Assembly (NCBI GenBank): GCA_019414545.1
Contig: DXLV01000012.1
Span: 1 to 27,616, forward strand
Direction of reading: 5' to 3'
DNA length: 27,616 nt
Source: Collinsella sp.
GTDB taxonomy: Bacteria > Actinomycetota > Coriobacteriia > Coriobacteriales > Coriobacteriaceae
Part shown: positions 15,327 through 23,229 of the stretch, piece after piece
Layout: each line of letters opens with the position of its first letter
Position numbering within the stretch: the first letter of the stretch is position 1
Translations under genes and position numbers: made by a program
Notes under the pieces: generated by a model
The model's input: only the letters and a program-made list of their open reading frames with translations
What the model was told of the DNA's origin: nothing
Database searches by the model: none

Positions 15327-17273
15327 GTGCGCGTGGCCGGTCACGACAACATTCCAACGCTTGCCGAGCAGGTTTCGCGCGTTCCCACGCAGCCCGGCTG
15401 CTACCTTTGGAAAGACGCCAAGGGCGATGTCATCTACGTGGGCAAGGCGAAAAACCTGCGCGCCCGTATGCGTCAGTACGTGACGCTGCAGGACGAGCGC
15501 CAGAAGATCCCGCTGATGATGCAGCTGGTGGCGAGCTTTGACTATATCGTGGTGGAGACCGAGCACGAGGCGTTGGTGCTCGAGCGCAATTTGATTGGTC
15601 AGTACCATCCGTACTTTAACGTCGACCTCAAGGATGACAAGAGCTACCCCTTTATCGCCATTACAAAGGGCGACCTGTATCCCGCTATCAAATACACGCG
15701 TGAGCGTCATAAGCCGGGAACGCGCTATTTTGGACCTTATACCGATAGCCGCGCGGCACGTGAGACGATAGATACGCTGCGCAAGGTTATCCCCATCTGC
15801 TCCGCATCCTGTGCGGAGTGGCGTCGTTGTCGCCGTATCGTCGAGTCCCACAAGGGCGAGGAAGACATCGTCAATATGATTTGCGCGCAAAACGGGCGCC
15901 CCTGCTTTGACTACCATGTCGGGCGTGGCCCGGGTGCGTGTGTCGGCGCGATTTCCCCGGCAGACTATGCCAAGAACGTCAAGCGTGTCGAGCGCTTTTT
16001 GTCGGGCCATCGCAAGGATGTCGTCGATGAGCTGACCTCCGAGATGACGGATGCCGCTGAGGCGCTCGACTTTGAGCGCGCGGCACGCGTCAAACGTCGT
16101 TTGGAGGTCATCAGGGGTCTGGACGATCGTCAGCAAGTCGTTTTTCCCTCCAGTGTCGATATAGATGTCATCGGTTTCTATCGCGAGGAGACCATCTCCG
16201 CCGCTTGCGTCTTCGTCGTTCGCGAGGGCCGAACAGTTCGCACCTGCGAGTTCATTCTCGACAAGGGTCTTGATGTTGACGAGGAAGAGCTCCAGTCGGG
16301 CTTTCTTAAGCGCTATTACGACGAGACGGCTGATATTCCAGCTGAGGTCAACCTTTCCGTCGAGCTTGAGGATGCGGAAGCGCTGGGGGAGTGGCTTGCG
16401 GGCAAGCGTGAGCGTTCCTGCCATCTCCATAGGCCGCAGCGTGGCGAAAAGCACCGTCTGCTCGATATGGCATCCAAAAATGCGCGCCATGCCCTCATGC
16501 GCTACATGATGCGAACGGGGTACGCTGACGACCGCACCAATCAAGCGCTCCTGGAGCTCGAAAGTGCGTTGGCGCTGCCATCGCCGCCGTTGCGTATCGA
16601 GTGCTTCGATATCTCTACACTGCATGGCACCTTTACGGTCGCCTCGATGGTGGTGTTTACCAACGGGCGCGCCGACAAGAGCCAGTACCGTCGTTTTAAA
16701 ATTCAGGCCGAATTGGACGAGGCAAACGACTTCGTGTCGATGTCCGAGGTTTTGGGACGACGCTATGCTCCCGAGCGCATGGCCGACGAGCGCTTTGGCT
16801 CGCGCCCCGATTTGCTCGTTGTCGATGGCGGTAAGCCGCAATTGACCGCTGCGATCAAGCAACTTGAGGCTCTTGGGCTCGATATACCAGTTTGTGGCTT
16901 GGCAAAGGCCGATGAGGAGGTTTTCGTGCCTTGGGACGAGACTCCAGTCGTGCTGCCGACCGGGTCCGCGTCGCTCTATCTAATTAAACAGGTACGCGAT
17001 GAATCGCACCGTTTTGCCATCACGTTCCATCGCGAATTGCGCGATAAAGCCATGACGGTTTCGGTACTCGATGACGTTCCAGGCGTGGGACCCACCAGAA
17101 AACGTGCCCTTATGCGCCATTTTGGTTCGATGAAGCGTTTGCGCGCGGCGAGCGAGCAAGAGATCGCGGAAGTTCGAGGCGTTCCTGCCGATGTCGCCAA
17201 AGCGGTTCACGAGGCGCTCGTTGCATGGAATGCCGAGCGCGCCGAGGCGGCGGCAAAGCAATCCGAAAACTAA
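15327..17273 (+). CDS. uvrC: Excinuclease ABC subunit C
   Basis: Dual-incision nuclease of nucleotide excision repair. The 648-residue protein has the N-terminal GIY-YIG nuclease (GCYLWKD, VIYVGKAKNLRARM, residues ~24-50) for the 3' cut, a UVR motif (~230-265) for binding UvrB, the RNase H-like nuclease for the 5' cut (Asp428 in ECFDIS, Asp500 in VVDGGK, His561 in ESHRF) and C-terminal helix-hairpin-helix repeats. The start is GTG at 15327, abutting the murJ stop, or GTG at 15333; neither has a clear ribosome site, so coupling to murJ is likely. Between nuclease and UVR, about 20 extra residues carry added cysteines while one usual Fe-S ligand is missing: C158, C162, C168, C186, C193 and C205 are present, and Gly201 stands where E. 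coli has Cys174. Confidence 0.95.
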   Translation: MRVAGHDNIPTLAEQVSRVPTQPGCYLWKDAKGDVIYVGKAKNLRARMRQYVTLQDERQKIPLMMQLVASFDYIVVETEHEALVLERNLIGQYHPYFNVDLKDDKSYPFIAITKGDLYPAIKYTRERHKPGTRYFGPYTDSRAARETIDTLRKVIPICSASCAEWRRCRRIVESHKGEEDIVNMICAQNGRPCFDYHVGRGPGACVGAISPADYAKNVKRVERFLSGHRKDVVDELTSEMTDAAEALDFERAARVKRRLEVIRGLDDRQQVVFPSSVDIDVIGFYREETISAACVFVVREGRTVRTCEFILDKGLDVDEEELQSGFLKRYYDETADIPAEVNLSVELEDAEALGEWLAGKRERSCHLHRPQRGEKHRLLDMASKNARHALMRYMMRTGYADDRTNQALLELESALALPSPPLRIECFDISTLHGTFTVASMVVFTNGRADKSQYRRFKIQAELDEANDFVSMSEVLGRRYAPERMADERFGSRPDLLVVDGGKPQLTAAIKQLEALGLDIPVCGLAKADEEVFVPWDETPVVLPTGSASLYLIKQVRDESHRFAITFHRELRDKAMTVSVLDDVPGVGPTRKRALMRHFGSMKRLRAASEQEIAEVRGVPADVAKAVHEALVAWNAERAEAAAKQSEN

Positions 17274-17298
17274 ACACGCCTCTAAACAACTGATATAC

Positions 17299-17326
17299 AT
17301 GATTGGCTGATTTTCAATCATTTATT
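17299..17326 (+). terminator. Probable intrinsic terminator after uvrC
   Basis: ATGATTG (17299-17305) pairs with CAATCAT (17315-17321) around a 9-nt loop, followed by the T-rich TTATTT. The stem is short and AT-rich, so strength is uncertain, but position (26 bases after the uvrC stop) and the T tract fit. Confidence 0.55.
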
Positions 17327-17373
17327 TCGCGGCGATTACCTGCTGATTTCGGGTTTTATTAACGCTAAAACGT

Positions 17374-17406
17374 TTGACTAGCCATGGTGAATAACCCTGC
17401 TATCCT
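17374..17406 (+). promoter_or_regulatory. Candidate extended -10 promoter for the sialic acid operon
   Basis: TGCTATCCT (17398-17406) is an extended -10 element (TGnTATnnT). A TTGACT lies at 17374-17379, but the 21-bp gap is too long for a standard -35 pairing. Transcription from here would give a leader of roughly 225 nt. A second option further down is TTGTCA (17464-17469) with TAGTAA (17487-17492), spacing 17 bp, whose -10 falls inside a palindrome. Confidence 0.35.
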
Positions 17407-17411
17407 GCGGG

Positions 17412-17638
17412 TTGACGAAGACTGATATCTCACCTCGTCGATACATACTGTCTGTCGAATCGTTTGTCAATGAATTCGGTGAACGGTAGTAAATACCGTT
17501 CAAGCGTATGTATGTATCGGTCGCCGAGCGCGGCACCCAAGTTGGGTTTGTCGGTAGGTAAGGTATATATCGTCCGCAAGTTGCGCGGGGGCAAGTCTAG
17601 GTGCTCCCGGGTAAGATTCTCTATTGATAGGAGAAGAC
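17412..17638 (+). promoter_or_regulatory. Structured leader upstream of the transporter operon
   Basis: This gene-free stretch is dense in inverted repeats. CGATACATAC (17439-17448) is the exact reverse complement of GTATGTATCG (17510-17519), and a one-mismatch copy, GTATATATCG, lies at 17563-17572. Inside that pair sits TGAACGGTA (17480-17488) opposite TACCGTTCA (17494-17502), a 9-bp palindrome with a 5-nt centre. A further hairpin pairs ACCCA with TGGGT (17535-17547). An 8-bp stem with one wobble (17586-17593 with 17602-17609) comes just before the start codon region. TTGACGA (17412-17418) can also pair with TCGTCGA (17435-17441, one wobble), competing with the first repeat. I recognise no known riboswitch class. 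It could be regulator-binding DNA, an RNA switch, or both. Confidence 0.5.
17480..17502. promoter_or_regulatory. 9-bp palindrome, candidate operator
   Basis: TGAACGGTA and TACCGTTCA flank GTAAA, a perfect 9-bp inverted repeat. It overlaps the -10 of a possible TTGTCA/TAGTAA promoter. Symmetry and position suit a dimeric repressor such as a GntR- or RpiR-type NanR, but no regulator gene is in the window. An RNA hairpin is the alternative. Confidence 0.4.
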
Positions 17639-19252
17639 ATGGCCATCATCAACAAGGGTATGTCCAGGCGTTCGTTCCTCGGCCTCACCGGCAGCGTCGC
17701 TGCTGTCGCAGGGCTTGGTCTCACCGGCTGCGGTGGCAGCTCTAGCGACGAGGGTTCCGCTTCCGGTTCCACCGATTCCGCCAACCGTGGCGGCGGCGTG
17801 ATCACCGCTGGTTCCGCTTACGCTCCGTCCAGCTTCGACCCCGCCAGCACCGGCTCCGCTGTGGGCCTGGGTGCTAACTGGCACGTCGTCGAGGGCCTCT
17901 ACGGCATCGATTACCACGACTACAGCACCTTCAACGAGCTCGCCACCGACGACCCCAAGTCTGTGGACGACACCACTTTCGAGGTTACCATCCGCAAGGG
18001 CGCCAAGTTCTCCGATGGCACCGAGGTCACCGCTGACGATGTCGTTGCCTCCTACACCGCTTGCGCCGCTTCCGCTACCTATGCTCCGTTCTTCCAGCCC
18101 TTCGAGTCCATCGAGGCTAAGGACGCCAGCACCGTGACGGTCAAGACCAAGGTCCCCAACTTCTCTCTGCTCAAGGATCGTCTTGCCATCATCCGCGTTA
18201 CCCCGGCCACCCAGACCGAGGAGGATCGCGCCAAGCAGCCGATCGGCTCCGGCCCCTGGATGTACGACTCTATCTCCGATACCGAGATCACCCTGGTTCC
18301 CAACCCCGAGTACAACGGTGAGTATGCTGCCGAGGATAAGAAGATCCAGTACAGCATCCTGACCGACCCCACCGCTCGCGTTACCGCTCAGCAGGAGGGC
18401 TCCACGCTCGTTATGGAGCTCGTTACCGCTGACGCCGTCGACCAGCTCGAGAGCGCCGGCTGCAAGATCGATAACGTTCAGGGTTTCGGCACCCGCTTCA
18501 TCATGTTCAACGTCGCCAAGGAGCCTTGGAACAACGTCAAGGTCCGTCAGGCTGTCATGTATGCGCTCGACACCGAGAAGATGGTCAGCAACACCTTTGC
18601 CGGCCTTGCCACCGCTGCCAGCTGCTACCTGCCCAAGAGCTTCACCAATTATCATGAGGCTTCCACGGTGTACAAGACCGACGCCAAGAAGGCTAAGAAG
18701 CTCATCGAGGAGTCCGGCATCACCCCGGGTGCCATCACCCTGCGCACCACCGACAACGAGCAGATCAAGGGCATGGCCGCCCAGGTCAAGAACGACCTCG
18801 ACGCTCTCGGCTTTGAGGTGACCATCCAGACCGATACCTCGCCGGCCACCTACGCTGCCATCGACGGCGGCGAGGCCTACGATATCCTCCTTGCCCCTGG
18901 CGATCCTTCCTGCTTCGGCGCCGATCCCGACCTGCTGCTCAACTGGTGGTATGGCGACAACGTCTGGATGCAGACCCGTTGCCCGTGGAAGGAGTCCGCT
19001 GAGTGGCAGAAGCTTCACGGTCTCATGGACGAGGCTCTTGCCGCCGAGGGCGACGAGCAGCAGAAGAAGTGGAACGAGTGCTTCGACATCATCGCCGACA
19101 ACGCCGTTCTGTACCCCGTTGTCCACGTCAAGACCGTCTCCGCTTCCTGGGACGATCCGTCCACCGCGCCCAACGGCGAGGCTCTCGACGGCTTCAAGGG
19201 CATCGGCACGACGAGCATGTCCTTCAGGGGCGTTGCGACCGTCAAGGCCTAA
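17639..19252 (+). CDS. Dpp/Opp-family ABC transporter substrate-binding lipoprotein (SatA-like candidate)
   Basis: Extracytoplasmic binding protein of the SBP_bac_5 family (peptide/nickel/opine type), 537 residues. The N-terminus carries a twin-arginine motif SRRSFLG (9-15), a hydrophobic stretch and a lipobox LTGC with Cys31, then a Ser/Gly-rich linker. This suggests Tat export and lipid anchoring. Family features include TFEVTIRKGAKFSDGTEVTADDVVASY and PIGSGPWMYDS. The ATG at 17639 has AGGAG five bases upstream. Codon use is strongly biased (nearly all Lys as AAG), which suggests high expression. Followed by an intercistronic stem-loop and then permease and ATPase genes. The family also transports peptides, but neighbouring nanE, kinase and aldolase genes make a sialic acid (SatA-type) substrate the leading inference. 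Confidence 0.85.
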   Translation: MAIINKGMSRRSFLGLTGSVAAVAGLGLTGCGGSSSDEGSASGSTDSANRGGGVITAGSAYAPSSFDPASTGSAVGLGANWHVVEGLYGIDYHDYSTFNELATDDPKSVDDTTFEVTIRKGAKFSDGTEVTADDVVASYTACAASATYAPFFQPFESIEAKDASTVTVKTKVPNFSLLKDRLAIIRVTPATQTEEDRAKQPIGSGPWMYDSISDTEITLVPNPEYNGEYAAEDKKIQYSILTDPTARVTAQQEGSTLVMELVTADAVDQLESAGCKIDNVQGFGTRFIMFNVAKEPWNNVKVRQAVMYALDTEKMVSNTFAGLATAASCYLPKSFTNYHEASTVYKTDAKKAKKLIEESGITPGAITLRTTDNEQIKGMAAQVKNDLDALGFEVTIQTDTSPATYAAIDGGEAYDILLAPGDPSCFGADPDLLLNWWYGDNVWMQTRCPWKESAEWQKLHGLMDEALAAEGDEQQKKWNECFDIIADNAVLYPVVHVKTVSASWDDPSTAPNGEALDGFKGIGTTSMSFRGVATVKA

Positions 19253-19314
19253 GACTCGCTTGAGTCTGTATGCAGGATGTCGGCCGTTGGGACCGTATCC
19301 TCATAGTTGAAACA

Positions 19315-19348
19315 AAGACCCGGGCGGCAACGATGTCGCTCGGGTCTT
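19315..19348 (+). repeat. Intercistronic stem-loop between binding protein and permease
   Basis: AAGACCCGGGCG (19315-19326) pairs with CGCTCGGGTCTT (19337-19348), 12 bp with one G-U pair and a 10-nt loop. No T tract follows, so it is not a classical terminator. Hairpins at this place in binding-protein operons commonly protect the upstream mRNA or cause partial termination, giving more binding protein than permease. That role is inferred. Confidence 0.7.
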
Positions 19349-19409
19349 GTAATGAGTATCCGTACTCATATACCAGTTGGTTCTACCGACAAAAGAAAGG
19401 GGAGAGAAC

Positions 19410-20366
19410 GTGAACAACTTGCTACGTTTGATTGGAAGGCGTCTTGTGGCGCTGCCGATCATGGCATTGGGCGTCACCGTCCTGGTGTTCTTCCTTATGT
19501 CGTTCTCCAAGACCGACCCCGCCTACACGGCGTTGGGTGACGGTGCCTCGCCCGAGGCGGTTGCCGAGTACCATGAGAAGTATGGTCTGGACGACCCCTG
19601 GCCTGTGCGCTACGTGCGCTATATGGGCGATTTGATTCATGGCGACATGGGTACCTACGGCGCTGCCCGCAACTCCGTTGCCAAGCGCATCTCCACGGCC
19701 CTGCCCGTCACGATGCAGCTGACCTTCATCGGTCTTGCCATCGGTGCGGTCGTTTCGTTTTTGCTCGGCGTCATCGCGGCACTGTATCGCGACAAATGGC
19801 CGGACCAAGTGATCCGCGTCTTTTCCATCGCCGGCTTGGCAACCCCGTCGTTCTGGCTTGCCGTTCTGTTGATTCTGCTGTTCTCTTCCTACCTTAAGGT
19901 GCTCCCGGCATCGGGTGCTCTGCCTCACTTCACCACGAATCCGGTTGGCTATCTGGGACGTATGATCATGCCCGCTATCGCCTTGGCATTTCCGCTGACG
20001 GGCCAGATGACTCGTATCGTGCGTACCGCCATGGTCGAGGAGCTCGACAAGGACTATGTCCGTATGGCTCGTGGCGCCGGCGTTCCCGAGAAGGTCGTCG
20101 TCGGCATCAACGTTCTTCGCAATGCGCTGATCACCCCGGTCACCACCCTCGGTCTTAAGATCGGCTACCTCATGGGCGGCGCCGTCGTCATCGAGGTTAT
20201 CTTCAACCTCCCCGGCATGGGCACTGCGATTCTGCAGGGCGTTCAGGGCAACGAGGCGAACCTGGTTCAGGGCGTCGTTATCGTCGTTGCTCTTGCCTTC
20301 ATCATCATCAACATCGTGGTTGACATGCTCTACCTGCTCATCAACCCGCGCATCAGGACGGTGTAG
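19410..20366 (+). CDS. ABC transporter permease, DppB/OppB type
   Basis: Inner-membrane permease of the peptide/nickel/opine ABC family, 318 residues. It has the DppB topology: an N-terminal hydrophobic helix after LLRLIGRRL, a periplasmic loop with EKYGLDDPWPVRYVRYMGDLIHGDMG, then five further membrane segments. The cytoplasmic EAA coupling loop is DYVRMARGAGVPEKVV..NVLRNALITPV. The start codon is GTG at 19410, with GGGGAG a few bases upstream. The stop is three bases before the permease-ATPase fusion gene, its expected partner. Substrate follows that of the binding protein, inferred to be sialic acid. Confidence 0.92.
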   Translation: MNNLLRLIGRRLVALPIMALGVTVLVFFLMSFSKTDPAYTALGDGASPEAVAEYHEKYGLDDPWPVRYVRYMGDLIHGDMGTYGAARNSVAKRISTALPVTMQLTFIGLAIGAVVSFLLGVIAALYRDKWPDQVIRVFSIAGLATPSFWLAVLLILLFSSYLKVLPASGALPHFTTNPVGYLGRMIMPAIALAFPLTGQMTRIVRTAMVEELDKDYVRMARGAGVPEKVVVGINVLRNALITPVTTLGLKIGYLMGGAVVIEVIFNLPGMGTAILQGVQGNEANLVQGVVIVVALAFIIINIVVDMLYLLINPRIRTV

Positions 20367-20369
20367 ATT

Positions 20370-22385
20370 ATGGTAAAGATTCGAGAGAAGCAAACCGAGC
20401 AGCTCGAGAAGGCTGCCTCCAAGGGGCTCAAGCTCGGTGGCTGGAAGAAGATGACGCTGTCTTCTAAGATTGCCGCCGTCGTGCTGGTGCTGGTCGCCCT
20501 GACTGCGATTTTGGCGCCCCTTCTTGCCCCCTATAGCCCGGTCGAGATCTTTACGGCTCGCCAGGCTCCCGGCAACGGATTTATCTTCGGTACCGACGAT
20601 AAGGGCCGCGACATTCTGTCGCGTATGCTCTACGGTGGTCGTTACTCGCTGATTATCGGCTTTGGTGCTACCGCCATGGCTTTGGTCTGTGGTTCCGTTG
20701 TCGGCGCTCTTGCAGCGGTTTCGCGCAAGTCTATCTCTGAGGCGATCATGCGTATCCTGGACATCATCATGTCCATCCCGGGTATCGCCCTCGCAGCCGT
20801 TTTCGTCTCCATCCTGGGCAATTCCGTGCCGTCGATCATTTTCGCCATCGGCTTTATGTACACTCCGCAGATCGCCCGTATCGTGCGCGCCAACATCGTG
20901 TCCGAGTACGGTGAGGACTATGTCCGCGCGGTCATCGTGTCCGGCGCCAAGGCTCCGTGGATTCTGATCAAGCATGTTCTGCGCAACTGCATCGCTCCGA
21001 TCATGGTCTTCACCGTTACCCTGGTCGCAGACGCCATCATCTTCGAGGCCTCGCTGACCTTCATCGGCGCCGGCATCCAGGAGCCCACCGCTACCTGGGG
21101 CAACATCCTCGCCGACGCCCGCGGCGGCGTGCTCGCTGGCCGTTGGTGGCAGGCACTGTTCCCGGGCCTGGCCATTATGATCACCTGCCTGGCGCTCAAC
21201 ATCCTCTCCGAGGGTATTACCGACGCCATGGCCGCTGCTCCCTCCGCCGCCCTGGATCCGACCGATTCCTCCAAGCGTCGCGAGGCCGATCTGCTGGTCT
21301 CCGACCCCGTTCGTGCCTACAAGGAGCAGGCTCAGTCCCTGTCCGCCCGTCTTGGCGCACTGCGCGATGTCGAGCTCAAGCGTAACGACCGCCATGTGCC
21401 CGATGAGTCCGTTGAGCCGATCCTTTCGGTCCGCGATTTCTGCATCCAGTTTGAGCACCACGGTGATATCAACGTCGTCGACCACGTTAACTTTGACGTC
21501 CGTCCCGGCCAGACCATGGGCCTGGTAGGCGAGTCCGGCTGCGGTAAGTCCATCACCACGCTGGCCATCATGGGCCTGACCGACGATGACGAGCATCTTT
21601 CCGGCGAGGTTCTCTGGGAGGGCCGCGACCTGCTCAAGATGAGCAAGAAGGAGTGGTTCGGCCTGCGCGGTACCGATATCGCCATGGTCTATCAGGACGC
21701 CCTGTCCTCGCTCAACCCCTCCATGCTCATTTCCGCCCAGATGAAGCAGCTCACCAAGCGCGGCGGCACCCGTAGCGCCGAGGAGCTCCTGGAGCTCGTG
21801 GGCCTCGACCCCAAGCGTACGCTCGAGAGCTATCCGCATGAGCTTTCCGGTGGTCAGCGTCAGCGCGTTCTGATCGCTATGGCCCTTACCCGCGACCCCA
21901 AGCTGGTCATCTGCGACGAGCCCACGACCGCTCTGGACGTTACCGTCCAGAAGCAGGTCATCAAGCTGCTTAACGACCTTCAGGCCAAGCTCGGCTTTGC
22001 CATGATCTTCGTTTCGCACGACCTGGCACTGGTCGCCGAGGTCGCCCATAACATCACGGTTATGTACGCCGGCCAGGTTATCGAGCAGGCGCCCACCAAG
22101 GAGCTGCTCACCAACCCGATCCACGAGTACACTCGCGGTCTTCTGGGTTCCGTCCTGTCCATCGAGAGCGGTTCGGGCCGCCTGCACCAGGTGCCCGGCG
22201 CCGTTCCGAGCCCGCGCGATTTCCCCAAGGGCGATCGCTTCGCACCCCGCTCGAGTCATCCGCGCATTGGCCTGGACACCCGTCCGGTCTTCAAGCGCGT
22301 GCCCGGCACCGAGCACTTCTATTCCGAGCTCCCCGACGAGGTGCTCAAGGCAAATGGTTTGACCCCTCACGCGGAGGTGATGTAG
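20370..22385 (+). CDS. ABC transporter permease-ATPase fusion (DppC-DppD type)
   Basis: A single 671-residue frame joins two subunits normally made separately. Residues ~1-285 are a DppC-type permease: an N-terminal helix (~33-53), FGTDDKGRDILSRMLYGGR, the EAA loop at ~184-212 and further membrane segments. A hydrophilic linker (~286-348) leads to a DppD-type ATPase: Walker A GESGCGKS (387-394), LSGGQRQR (492-499), Walker B with Asp516-Glu517 and His550. The C-terminal oligopeptide-transporter tail is present, but its usual Cys pair is replaced (GDRFAPRSS). No frameshift or internal stop is seen. Similar fusions are known in Actinobacteria, and the four-gene layout matches that reported for SatABCD-type sialic acid transporters. 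The stop codon directly abuts the next ATG. Confidence 0.92.
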   Translation: MVKIREKQTEQLEKAASKGLKLGGWKKMTLSSKIAAVVLVLVALTAILAPLLAPYSPVEIFTARQAPGNGFIFGTDDKGRDILSRMLYGGRYSLIIGFGATAMALVCGSVVGALAAVSRKSISEAIMRILDIIMSIPGIALAAVFVSILGNSVPSIIFAIGFMYTPQIARIVRANIVSEYGEDYVRAVIVSGAKAPWILIKHVLRNCIAPIMVFTVTLVADAIIFEASLTFIGAGIQEPTATWGNILADARGGVLAGRWWQALFPGLAIMITCLALNILSEGITDAMAAAPSAALDPTDSSKRREADLLVSDPVRAYKEQAQSLSARLGALRDVELKRNDRHVPDESVEPILSVRDFCIQFEHHGDINVVDHVNFDVRPGQTMGLVGESGCGKSITTLAIMGLTDDDEHLSGEVLWEGRDLLKMSKKEWFGLRGTDIAMVYQDALSSLNPSMLISAQMKQLTKRGGTRSAEELLELVGLDPKRTLESYPHELSGGQRQRVLIAMALTRDPKLVICDEPTTALDVTVQKQVIKLLNDLQAKLGFAMIFVSHDLALVAEVAHNITVMYAGQVIEQAPTKELLTNPIHEYTRGLLGSVLSIESGSGRLHQVPGAVPSPRDFPKGDRFAPRSSHPRIGLDTRPVFKRVPGTEHFYSELPDEVLKANGLTPHAEVM

Positions 22386-23213
22386 ATGAGCGAGACCGCA
22401 GTCAACGGCGTCGAGCCGATCATCTTCCTTGATGACGTCCACGTCACCTTTAGGACCCGTACCGGCTCGATTCTGCACCCCAACCTGGTTCACGCCGTCC
22501 AGGGTGTAACGATTAAGCTCATGCCCGGACAGACCATCGGCATCGTCGGCGAGTCTGGTTGCGGAAAGTCCACCACCGCCAACGTCATGTGCGGCCTGCA
22601 GGCCCCCACGAGCGGCAAGGTCTACTTTAAGGGCAAGGACGTTACCAAACGTACCGCCGAGGACCGTCGCCACATGGGTCGCGTCATCTCGGTCGTGTTC
22701 CAGAACCCGGCCACGGCGCTCAACCCCCGCATGGTCGTTCGCGAGCAACTGCTCGACCCCATGCGCGTCCACAACCTGGGTACCGAGGCCGAGCAGGAGA
22801 AGCGCGTCAAGGAGCTCTTGGAGCTCACCGGTCTGCCCTCCTCCGCCGCCGAGGTTCTTCCCGGCCAGCTTTCTGGCGGTCAGCGCCAGCGCGTGGCTAT
22901 TGCGCGTGCCCTGTCGCTGAACCCCGATGCCATCATCGCCGACGAGCCCACCTCGGCGCTGGACGTTTCGGTCCGCGCGCAGATTCTAAACCTGCTGACC
23001 GACCTTAAGAAGGAGCTCGGCCTGGCCATGGTATTCATCAGCCATGACATCCAGACGGTCCGCTACATCTCCGACGACATTATCGTCATGAATGGCGGCA
23101 AGATCGTTGAGCAGGGCGAGGCCAAGCAGGTCTTCCAGCATCCTCAAGACCCCTACACCAAGATGCTGCTTGGCGCTGCGCCGTCGCTGCTGCATCCCAA
23201 GCTCGGCGAGTAA
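22386..23213 (+). CDS. ABC transporter ATPase, DppF/OppF type
   Basis: Second nucleotide-binding subunit of the transporter, 275 residues, cytoplasmic and membrane-associated. Walker A GESGCGKS (55-62), Q-loop in VVFQNP, signature LSGGQRQR (162-169), Walker B IIADEPTS with Asp186-Glu187, and the H-loop SHD are all intact, so it should hydrolyse ATP. It ends shortly after the ABC domain and lacks most of the C-terminal extension of longer OppF proteins. A near-perfect ribosome site GGAGGTGA (22373-22380) lies inside the end of the fusion gene, and translation is probably coupled, giving matched amounts of the two ATPases. Confidence 0.93.
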   Translation: MSETAVNGVEPIIFLDDVHVTFRTRTGSILHPNLVHAVQGVTIKLMPGQTIGIVGESGCGKSTTANVMCGLQAPTSGKVYFKGKDVTKRTAEDRRHMGRVISVVFQNPATALNPRMVVREQLLDPMRVHNLGTEAEQEKRVKELLELTGLPSSAAEVLPGQLSGGQRQRVAIARALSLNPDAIIADEPTSALDVSVRAQILNLLTDLKKELGLAMVFISHDIQTVRYISDDIIVMNGGKIVEQGEAKQVFQHPQDPYTKMLLGAAPSLLHPKLGE

Positions 23214-23229
23214 CTTCGCTTTCCCTCCC

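Noticed and set aside
15799..15820. CTCCGCA/TGCGGAG inverted repeat inside uvrC
   Set aside because: It lies within coding sequence for the Cys-rich insertion, where codon choice can explain it, and no regulatory context is evident.
13869..16862. A 997-codon open frame on the - strand across murJ and uvrC
   Set aside because: It is a shadow of two well-supported genes; the composition is typical of antisense reading of high-GC codons and it has no motif.
17439..17519. Repeats in the operon leader as a CRISPR array or tRNA
   Set aside because: There are only two or three short copies in mixed orientation with irregular spacing, and no cloverleaf or acceptor/T-loop pattern.
17621..19126. A 501-codon - strand frame opposite the binding protein gene
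   Set aside because: The product is a Gly/Leu/Val-rich antisense artefact of a strongly codon-biased gene; the + strand protein has signal peptide, lipobox and family motifs.
19422..22772. A 1116-codon open frame on the - strand across the permease and ATPase genes
   Set aside because: It mirrors the biased third positions of the + strand genes, which show clear ABC transporter motifs. The antisense product is His/Asp/Gly-rich low-complexity without a recognisable domain.
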